From positions 342,001 through 406,000 of the forward strand of contig JAQGDQ010000109.1 of assembly GCA_030141605.1 (NCBI GenBank): a stretch of DNA of 64,000 nucleotides, written 5' to 3'. The translations under genes and the position numbers were made by a program. Positions 62,001-64,000 of this stretch are shown one piece after another. Under the pieces are notes generated by a model. That model saw only the letters and a list, made by a program, of their open reading frames with translations, ran no database searches and was not told where the DNA came from. The stretch comes from Tubiluchus corallicola. Taxonomy: Eukaryota; Priapulida; Priapulimorpha; Priapulimorphida; Tubiluchidae. Position 1 is the stretch's first letter. Each line of letters opens with the position of its first letter.

Positions 62001-63717
62001 TTACGTTATAGTTGCAGAAGTTAGGCACCATGTGACAACACGGCATTTGGGCACTAGCAGTCAAGCTGCCAGAATCATGAGCTTAAAACGTTTGTGCCAT
62101 TTTTGGCGCCCTCTGGAAAACAAGTCTTAACTAGGACTTTTTTCAAAATCGACAGTCTATCATGGAGCGAGACATATTCTTTCATGTCTTGATTTTTTCC
62201 AGAAAGGTTTTCTATGTTGAATAACAAATTCATCGATGTAGCAAGGCATTGTATAGCTTAAAATATATTTTATTGATCATAACCATTCAGATGTCTCGAA
62301 ACATCATAGACAATAAAATACATTTTAAAACATTGGTATTTTAAAAGGGACGGTATATTTACTCATTTCTCTTGTGTCTTATGCACAAGTGAAAATTATT
62401 TTTAATGACATGATGGCGAAGTATACCAAAGTCTAAATGTACATTTCTATATTTCTAACATGTATGTATGTGATAGACTAGCAAAATGATCGATACACTG
62501 ACGAAATGACTAAATGTGCACTATTTGTTATATATACGTACCAGCGAAATGATAGACTGTCGATAAGGCAGAATGGTTAAATGATAAATTGGCAAAATGA
62601 TAGAGTGGTAAAAAATGTGAACTAGCGAAGTGAGTGGTTGTCGTGCAAGAGCGTTAGATGAACCTATTGCGTAGTCACCAAGTGGATCTACTTGTACATT
62701 GTACTGATCCCAGAGTTGATTACGATACTGTGGCAATTAAATTTTAACAGCTACGCTTTTACATCTATTTTTAAGCATCGTAACGCAGTTATTTAACATC
62801 TCTTTGGCTTAACCATCATTAACGAAAAAAATACTACGAAACAAAAACTACCAAGGCGGCAAAGTACAGGCATCGAAATTCGAAAGCAGTTCATATTAAT
62901 AAATGAAATGTGAATATATGTAATGCTCCGTTGAGATTACATTGATTTTACATTTCATTAATTTACATTTCAACTGTATTATGCTGAATTGAACAAGTAA
63001 GTTGGTTGATTAATTGATTGATTGATTGATTGACTTCCCGCTGTTACTTAACCAATACAACAAACGTACCTGGTTCGTACTTGAAGGTGAAATATTGTCT
63101 GTTTAGATTGAAATCTCCAAGCCCTCCTCTAGGAGAAGTGACGATAAACTCAAGAATTGACCGAAATGTGCTTTCCTCGGATTTATCTCCAACAAAATGA
63201 AAGTCCACAGTTACACCAGGAGGCCTAAATGCATAAAATTGGTACAACAAACAAAATAGCATTTTTTGTATACAAAGAGTATATTAGTGTAAAATCGCGA
63301 ACAGCTTGTTCCCTCAAATTGCATTTAAGGTGTGAAATTAAGTGCTACTAACTTCAGAAAATATTCACAAGAGAACTAAGCCTTCCCTACGCTAAACACC
63401 TTGCAAAGTTGCATTTTGTAAAGGCCTCAAAACAATACAAATGTCAGAAATAAACTTTTTATTTCAATAGCATGTAATTTCCTTATAACATTTCTGGAAT
63501 GTTCGAGTCAGATTGGTGCTTCAACCAGCATTGTTCAAAGTGAACCAACAGCTGTTTATAAATTTAATAGTAGTCTAGGCAAAATGTAATAAAAGAACTT
63601 AGAAATATATAAAGGCCAAATCATCGTAAAAAGAATGCAGTTGCTATGAATTTACCTGAAACGTATGACGGTGATATTGGTTGGTTCCCTGAGAAAGTCA
63701 GCGTATAAATCAGTGAG
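28641..63717 (-). CDS. Adhesion G-protein-coupled receptor: SEA–Ig–Ig–HormR–GAIN/GPS–7TM (5' partial, 24 exons)
   Basis: This encodes a plasma-membrane adhesion GPCR. Twenty-four GT–AG exons join in phase to 3357 nt (1118 residues plus stop). Approximate residues of the visible part: SEA C-terminal half 1–72; Ig1 73–175; Ig2 176–275; HormR 277–345; GAIN 346–603; GPS 604–651; TM1 662–686; TM2 700–718; TM3 725–750; TM4 773–792; TM5 806–832; TM6 855–872; TM7 878–900; cytoplasmic tail about 905–1118. Family marks are GWG at the start of TM4, the ECL1–ECL2 cysteine pair (C725, C797 in NPNYCWLS), and NALFGFFTLVCHC in TM7. The GPS lacks the HL-S/T cleavage tripeptide, and the SEA strand lacks its Ser. 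The 5' end with signal peptide lies beyond the window. Ig plus HormR recalls ADGRA, and SEA plus Ig recalls ADGRF; I do not assign a subfamily. Confidence 0.93.
29180..29608 (-). other. GPCR last intron
   Basis: A 429-bp AT-rich intron; nothing else seen. Confidence 0.6.
29609..29708 (-). CDS. GPCR exon w: membrane-proximal cytoplasmic tail
   Basis: The acceptor is catttttag|TCATTT and the donor is TTAAAT|GTGAGT. The product begins SFAAFWQKKKNKEACKKGLN. A second AG (atttgcag) eight bases on would create an early stop, so the first AG is chosen. It is basic, as expected for helix 8 and the start of the tail. Confidence 0.83.
29709..30049 (-). other. GPCR intron
   Basis: A 341-bp AT-rich intron; nothing else seen. 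Confidence 0.6.
30050..30091 (-). CDS. GPCR exon v: TM7 (42-nt microexon)
   Basis: The acceptor is gcatttttcag|GGTTTC and the donor is AAGGAT|GTAAGT. It encodes GFFTLVCHCIVYKD in phase 0. With the previous exon it gives NALFGFFTLVCHC, the aGPCR TM7 signature (N-S-L-Q-G-F-F-I-F-x-F-H-C type). Confidence 0.92.
30092..30425 (-). other. GPCR intron dominated by a (CT)n tract
   Basis: A 334-bp intron, nearly half of which is the CT/CCCT tract at 30165–30323 (GA-rich on the coding strand). Confidence 0.7.
30165..30323. repeat. Compound (CT)n / (CCCT)n pyrimidine tract
   Basis: About 155 bp of pyrimidine only on the plus strand: (CT)n, then CCCCCTCT and CCTCCCTCCC units, then (CT)n with one TTT break. 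Ser/Leu/Pro and Glu/Arg/Gly open frames across it are artefacts. Confidence 0.95.
30426..30555 (-). CDS. GPCR exon u: TM6 and start of TM7
   Basis: The acceptor is aatttaaag|GACAAC and the donor is TTGTTT|GTAAGT. The product is TTKAGCSLITGILLCLLVTF then SILYVNYEETKYGVLFATMN and ALF. It is TM6, a short loop and the first turn of TM7. The acceptor is AT-rich rather than pyrimidine-rich, but phase and family fit require it. Confidence 0.87.
30556..31168 (-). other. GPCR intron containing a foldback element
   Basis: A 613-bp intron between TM5 and TM6 exons. About half of it is the inverted-repeat element at 30740–31054. Confidence 0.7.
30740..31054. mobile_element. Foldback / MITE-like element
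   Basis: The short imperfect ends are inverted (gcattcacatgtagagact against the inverse of agtctttatgtctgaatgc). Inside are two direct copies of a 67-bp unit (ctctctgagagtaaagttgc at 30784 and 30851) and one inverted copy (about 30961–31040). The palindromic core TTGCGCAA recurs several times. No transposase or clear target-site duplication is present, so it is best described as a non-autonomous DNA-type element. Confidence 0.75.
31169..31260 (-). CDS. GPCR exon t: TM5 and ICL3
   Basis: The acceptor is tttttcttag|GTTTAT and the donor is CATGTT|GTGAGT. The product begins VYCVLLIVTILELSQEKFSI then YTSRGRRAFM. It is the end of TM5 followed by the basic third intracellular loop. Confidence 0.88.
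31536..31602 (-). CDS. GPCR exon s: ECL2 and start of TM5
   Basis: The acceptor is tttttttcag|TTGCTG and the donor is CTCACA|GTAAGT. The product is CWLSLTDYRLYIFLAPAGLL then LT. It has the conserved ECL2 Cys (C797) and CWLS, then the aromatic run into TM5. Confidence 0.92.
31603..32071 (-). other. GPCR intron
   Basis: A 469-bp AT-rich intron; nothing else recognised. Confidence 0.6.
32072..32141 (-). CDS. GPCR exon r: TM4
   Basis: The acceptor is gtattcag|GAACTT and the donor is CAACTA|GTAAGA. The product is TSIGLGFLVLLITQASGFGN then PNY. It is TM4 followed by the G-x-G-N-P-x-x-C-W-L-S region of extracellular loop 2, a strong aGPCR hallmark. Confidence 0.9.
32418..32568 (-). CDS. GPCR exon q: TM3
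   Basis: The acceptor is cctttacag|GGACTT and the donor is GGGTGGG|GTAAGT. The product is GLCIATSMFIHCGFMSAFVF then LVVEALHNLLCTLRN, ending with SGWG. It holds the conserved ECL1/TM3 Cys (C725), the (L/V)-x-x-E-A-L-H of aGPCR TM3, and the G-W-G that opens TM4. Confidence 0.92.
32569..33488 (-). other. GPCR intron (0.9 kb)
   Basis: AT-rich; no exon or repeat recognised. Confidence 0.55.
33489..33594 (-). CDS. GPCR exon p: ICL1 and TM2
   Basis: The acceptor is gacattacag|GTGGCT and the donor is AGACCG|GTAATT. The product begins WLLDQGCTFIVFSRCIVIII and continues GNLFFSFGLTSINRP. The second helix matches the aGPCR TM2 position, before the TM3 cysteine in the next exon. Confidence 0.88.
33771..33877 (-). 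CDS. GPCR exon o: TM1
   Basis: The acceptor is tttttag|ATGGAT and the donor is CCTGAA|GTAAGT. The product begins MDEVKTKETN, followed by the hydrophobic helix NVVLAGFTACLGCLIVTVIL and HVVCLK. It forms the linker after GPS and transmembrane helix 1. Confidence 0.9.
33878..34204 (-). other. GPCR intron
   Basis: A 327-bp AT-rich intron; nothing else seen. Confidence 0.6.
34205..34322 (-). CDS. GPCR exon n: GPS motif and tethered-agonist strand
   Basis: The acceptor is tgatgcag|TGACTT and the donor is CAAACT|GTATGT. The product begins SDFEWSAAGCKLLERDTRST then VCSCSKHGIYTTFYVMSNQT. It supplies the GPS Trp (W616) and Cys 621, 633 and 635. The W-S-x-x-G-C…C-x-C spacing is canonical. The cleavage tripeptide H-L-S/T is missing: residues 637–639 are K-H-G in an ungapped alignment. 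The Stachel-like strand would be IYTTFYVM. Confidence 0.93.
34323..37729 (-). other. GPCR intron splitting the GPS (3.4 kb)
   Basis: AT-rich. It contains a possible tRNA-like relic at 36523–36580 and a possible second copy of the 11-kb SINE-like phrase near 35880–36060. No exon was recognised. Confidence 0.5.
36523..36580 (-). repeat. Possible decayed tRNA-like SINE
   Basis: On the minus strand, TAGCTCATGAGTG (A-box-like) is followed within about 20 bp by GGGTTCAATCCTCGCTC (B-box-like). The spacing is too short for a working tRNA. Confidence 0.35.
37730..37782 (-). CDS. GPCR exon m: start of GPS motif (53 nt)
   Basis: The acceptor is attttgtag|GTAGAC and the donor is CTGTTAG|GTAAGA. The product VDNSERNKTCVIADLSV carries the first GPS cysteine (residue 604). 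The usual aromatic after C-V (C-V-x-W) is replaced by Ala (CVIAD). Confidence 0.85.
37783..38136 (-). other. GPCR intron
   Basis: A 354-bp intron; nothing else seen. Confidence 0.6.
38137..38242 (-). CDS. GPCR exon l: GAIN domain, strands before GPS
   Basis: The acceptor is aattttccag|AATGGA and the donor is AAATAT|GTAAGT. The product is MERKIGTPMVALVIDDGRRD then RGNDYTITSTLRRKY. It corresponds to the strand pair of GAIN subdomain B that leads to the first GPS cysteine. Confidence 0.87.
38502..38576 (-). CDS. GPCR exon k: GAIN domain
   Basis: The acceptor is cttatttcag|TTACGA and the donor is GAATGA|GTAAGT. The product is YDMFGLVSIFFRNLKKFYLL then PSLNE. This fits the GAIN strand-and-loop with the (V/I)-x-x-F-x-x-L-x-x-x-L pattern that precedes the N-S-x-V-V strands. 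Confidence 0.85.
38777..38975 (-). CDS. GPCR exon j: GAIN domain β-sandwich
   Basis: The acceptor is attgtttcag|TTATGG. The product begins MEVGRYERETFSYISFPTGR and continues SEHSLPDWLLTDVTVSRNHI. The donor is less certain: AATGGTTG|GTGTTA is the only nearby GT that keeps the phase, and it is a weak site. A stronger-looking GTAGTT farther on would break the frame with exon k. The body of the exon is sound; its 3' edge is tentative. Confidence 0.8.
39054..39165. repeat. Degenerate (ATC)/(GTC) trinucleotide tract
   Basis: Successive runs atcatc, accatc, gtcgtcgtcgtc and ccatcatcatcatcc over about 110 bp in an intron. Confidence 0.75.
39237..39273. repeat. (AT)n microsatellite
   Basis: About 37 bp of pure AT beside the atc/gtc patch. 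Confidence 0.95.
40263..40362 (-). CDS. GPCR exon i: GAIN domain
   Basis: The acceptor is tgtttacag|GGTTTG and the donor is GCTTTTT|GTAAGT. The product is GLLQLMTTVGDYGKALSARL then ALNQTFAISSSAF. This is the GAIN helix followed by the first β-strand, with one NQT sequon. It ends with 1 nt that completes Phe with exon j. Confidence 0.88.
40363..41525 (-). other. GPCR intron (1.2 kb)
   Basis: Includes a likely decayed repeat around 40800–41150, where short tracts gacagaccgacggatagatag (about 40838) and gcagacagaccaacaaacag (about 41122) recall microsatellite-tailed repeats. Otherwise unremarkable. Confidence 0.45.
41526..41585 (-). CDS. GPCR exon h: GAIN domain (60 nt)
   Basis: The acceptor is cttgcag|ATTTTT and the donor is AGAAAG|GTAGGT. 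It encodes IFADIVSNLLESDSSVSERK, 20 residues in phase 0 on both sides. It is a helix of GAIN subdomain A, supported by phase and by context between the two neighbouring GAIN exons. Confidence 0.82.
41586..45970 (-). other. GPCR intron (4.4 kb)
   Basis: AT-rich; the only simple feature is an (AT)n array at 43325–43361. No exon was found on either strand. Confidence 0.55.
43325..43361. repeat. (AT)n microsatellite
   Basis: About 37 bp of pure TA in the large GAIN intron. Open frames reading YIYIYI across it are artefacts. Confidence 0.95.
45971..46177 (-). CDS. GPCR exon g: GAIN domain, subdomain A
   Basis: The acceptor is ctttttcag|ATGGTG and the donor is TTCACAG|GTACAG. It encodes 69 residues in phase 0, including MVSLALGYQRTNISRIFSEL and TAAEGDLLVQLLGEI. 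These match the helical N-terminal part of GAIN. N-x-S/T sequons are present (NIS, NET, NIT). Confidence 0.88.
46921..46960 (-). repeat. (ATCT)n tail, possible retroelement 3' end
   Basis: On the minus strand, cagaaataaaatatctatct is followed by further atct units. AATAAA plus a short tetranucleotide tail resembles the 3' end of some LINEs or SINEs. An open minus frame just upstream (to 47262) includes MIWKSLPEL, faintly like the W-x-S-L-P of LINE proteins, but this is weak. Confidence 0.35.
50402..50750. repeat. Nested inverted-repeat (foldback) element
   Basis: The outer arms are about 79 bp and roughly 80% identical when inverted: ttactgttcattttcaagac…aacttagaagtacaattcagta at 50402–50480, against the inverse at about 50670–50748. 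Inside lies a second, perfect 17-bp inverted repeat (50603–50619 and 50647–50663), and inside that a 6-bp hairpin (agatat/atatct). The left flank carries gaccggtttcgaacag (50385–50400). I infer a mobile-element remnant with inverted termini. Confidence 0.75.
50905..50975 (-). repeat. tRNA-derived SINE head
   Basis: On the minus strand, AGCTTATCCAGATGTTGC (50970–50953) is A-box-like and GGTTCGATTCT (50924–50914) is a near-perfect B-box, about 35 bp apart. Tail sequence atgactgcatca follows. Confidence 0.5.
51074..51180 (-). CDS. GPCR exon f: HormR domain, second half
   Basis: The acceptor is ttattttcag|GTCTTTTTCG and the donor is CAAACG|GTGTGT. The product begins LFRRRCLSSLTGKPSWDKPS then YSACVSKKLLDIKQT. 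R-x-C…G…W-x-x-P-x-x-x-x-C completes the HormR disulfide pattern begun in the previous exon. It ends in phase 0. Confidence 0.88.
51889..51911. repeat. (AT)n microsatellite
   Basis: A pure TA run (cttatatatatatatatatatatatga) in a GPCR intron. Confidence 0.85.
52464..52595 (+). repeat. (GA)n array grading into GAGACA repeats
   Basis: A pure GA run of about 60 bp passes into gagaaacagagacagaaacagagacaggtacagagatagag, ending in acagggatttg. It may be the simple-sequence tail of an old retroelement, but no coding remnant is visible. Confidence 0.95.
52979..53045 (+). repeat. (GA)n microsatellite
   Basis: About 60 bp of pure GA after gacaaagagaacgagag. It is the second of two GA arrays in the same orientation in this intron. 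Confidence 0.95.
54664..54765 (-). CDS. GPCR exon e: HormR domain, first half
   Basis: The acceptor is catttcag|ATACGG and the donor is TTCTCAG|GTGAGA. The product is TVDFCKSEQYEGVTWGKTAL then NDIDVQDCPSGFS(G). F-C…G-x-x-W-x-x-T…C-P-x-G-x-x-G is the hormone-receptor (HRM) pattern that sits before GAIN in many adhesion GPCRs. Confidence 0.88.
54766..59637 (-). other. GPCR intron (4.9 kb) with a SINE copy
   Basis: AT-rich intron. The only recognised content is a tRNA-derived SINE at 57240–57450. A 154-codon plus-strand frame (55502–55966) and a 123-codon minus frame overlapping its end have no features that I recognise. Confidence 0.55.
57240..57450 (+). mobile_element. tRNA-derived SINE
   Basis: The head has an A-box (TGGTATAACTCAATAGT, 57246–57262) and a B-box (GGGTTCAATTCC, 57292–57303) with tRNA-like spacing, ending in a CCA-like tcgtacca. 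An unrelated body follows (cactcactggttcttcgacc … gtattacctcc). This pol III head plus body is the layout of a SINE. The right end is approximate, with no clear target-site duplication. Confidence 0.7.
59638..60006 (-). CDS. GPCR exon d: end of Ig1 and second Ig domain
   Basis: The acceptor is atattttag|GGAAGT and the donor is CATCAG|GTAAGA. It starts GKYTCSVKDWEQ, closing Ig1. The second Ig is PLKMTILEGDPHTVTCISLD, then FTYSWLKDGKPLS, and SATYTCSVSNKAGIGTKDS. It has both Cys residues, the core Trp and the Y-x-C motif. The total is 369 nt without stops. Confidence 0.92.
60248..60487 (-). CDS. GPCR exon c: first Ig domain
   Basis: The acceptor is ctttacag|CACTGA and the donor is GATGAAG|GTATGC. 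Key parts are AVGSHLTLVCLAKGSSWIEF, then EWYKDDARISI, and near the end NVDSISILDEG. The strand-B Cys (VCLA), the strand-C Trp (EWYKD) and D-x-G before the partner Cys are standard Ig features. The second Cys lies in the next exon (GKYTCSV), which also supports the junction. Confidence 0.9.
60493..60631. repeat. Tandem duplication, 70-bp unit, at a splice acceptor
   Basis: Two copies begin AAGGTAGACGAAGGTAATTA at 60493 and 60563 and run to CATCTAATA. They differ by one indel (CACCTG/CACTG) and two or three substitutions. Copy 1 abuts the acceptor of the Ig1 exon, so its polypyrimidine tract is part of the duplicated unit. Confidence 0.95.
62465..62640. repeat. Decayed minisatellite of the GATAGA(C/G)TGGCAAAAT type
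   Basis: Repeated variants of aaatgatagactg, ggcaaaatgatagagtgg, gcgaaatgatagac and aaatgataaattgg are spread over about 175 bp. Unit length is near 16 bp and copies are strongly diverged. Confidence 0.5.
63004..63032. repeat. (GATT)n microsatellite
   Basis: Six GATT units with one taatt variant near the start. It ends about 37 bp from the SEA exon, on the donor side. Confidence 0.8.
63070..63224 (-). CDS. GPCR exon b: SEA domain, C-terminal half
   Basis: The acceptor is catttag|GCCTCC and the donor is GAACCAG|GTACGT. The product begins PPGVTVDFHFVGDKSEESTF and ends NLNRQYFTFKYEP. In self-cleaving SEA domains the turn reads G-S-V-V-V; here it is P-G-V-T-V, so the Ser nucleophile is absent. 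Later strands match the SEA fold. Similar SEA modules occur in ADGRF receptors and mucins. Confidence 0.8.
63225..63655 (-). other. GPCR intron
   Basis: A 431-bp AT-rich intron; nothing else seen. Confidence 0.6.
63656..63717 (-). CDS. GPCR exon a: SEA domain
   Basis: The acceptor is gtgtttcag|CTCACT and the donor is GTTTCAG|GTAAAT. The exon encodes LTDLYADFLREPTNITVIRF. The amphipathic helix followed by the first central strand (TVIRF-R) is typical of SEA domains. It ends with 2 nt that complete Arg with the next exon. Confidence 0.75.
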
Positions 63718-64000
63718 CTGAAACACGCAAAAATATTAATGACATAGTAGCATCCTAGCACATATCCACAGAGAGAGAAACATTAGTATTAAGTAGCTAC
63801 AAGGCTTATATCAATATTTCTCTTCTACATTTGACTGTAAATTGAACTAAATAACCGATTGCGGGTGAATATGAACTTTGTAAAGTTTCGTAGCACAATT
63901 GATTTTTCACAAAATTGAGCGGGAAGGATCTAGGATGGCTACTAACTCTATCAAAGAGTATTACGAAATGCAAAAGTGTGAACAGGAAGTGTGAACATTT
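63718..64000. other. GPCR intron at the window edge
   Basis: Sequence upstream of the first visible receptor exon, with acceptor tract gtgtttcag. No further exon is recognised before the window ends. Confidence 0.5.

Larger units (their letters stand above)
60488..63069 (-). other. GPCR intron (2.6 kb)
   Basis: Contains a 70-bp tandem duplication directly beside the acceptor (60493–60631), a decayed minisatellite (62465–62640) and a GATT run (63004–63032). No exon was found in it. Confidence 0.6.

Noticed and set aside
1-64000. CRISPR arrays, operons, bacterial promoters or terminators
   Set aside because: The DNA is intron-bearing animal sequence. The only regular repeats are tandem without spacers.

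Overview
This is intron-rich, AT-rich eukaryotic DNA from an invertebrate animal. I base this on long introns with GT–AG boundaries, two genes encoding animal-type multidomain proteins, tRNA-derived SINE-like copies, a dead LINE fragment, and long (GA)n, (CT)n and (AT)n arrays. The phylum is not resolved; a mollusc or other lophotrochozoan, or an invertebrate deuterostome, would fit. No prokaryotic, viral or CRISPR feature was seen. The window is a chromosomal segment with two protein genes, both on the minus strand and arranged head to tail.

Gene 1 (exons from 20990 down to 162, continuing past the left edge) is a formin of the inverted-formin (INF2) type. Four coding exons join in phase and encode part of the armadillo-like DID/FH3 region, including the family-typical stretch RNEFIGLKLLDVLDAIR. 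The first coding exon starts in the middle of the expected domain, with an in-frame stop 15 nt before the ATG. The visible gene therefore looks N-terminally short, or it uses an internal promoter.

Gene 2 (exons from 63717 down to 28641, with its 5' end beyond the right edge) is an adhesion G-protein-coupled receptor. I assembled 24 exons whose phases all agree, giving 1118 residues plus a stop codon. In order they encode the C-terminal part of a SEA domain, two Ig domains, a hormone-receptor (HormR) domain, a GAIN domain with GPS motif, seven transmembrane helices and a cytoplasmic tail of about 210 residues. Both self-cleaving modules lack the usual nucleophile: the SEA strand reads PPGVTVDF instead of G-S-V-V-V, and the GPS reads CSCSKHGIYTTF instead of C-x-C-x-H-L-S/T. 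This is the most interesting protein observation in the window.

Layout: 1–21 kb is the formin, with a 13.6 kb first intron holding a ten-copy 42-bp minisatellite that is open in frame. 21.0–21.25 kb is its GC-richer 5' region. 21.9–22.3 kb is a purine-only tract. 22.9–28.6 kb is the probable long 3' UTR or intergenic DNA, holding a LINE relic and a tRNA-like SINE. 28.6–34.3 kb holds the tightly spaced 7TM and tail exons. 34.3–64 kb holds the widely spaced extracellular exons. The introns contain a foldback element (30.74–31.05 kb), a nested inverted repeat (50.40–50.75 kb), SINE-like copies and microsatellites.

The two genes have no obvious shared function: one is an actin regulator, the other a cell-surface adhesion or signalling receptor. 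All exon models come from reading splice sites and reading frames by eye; no transcript or database search was available.
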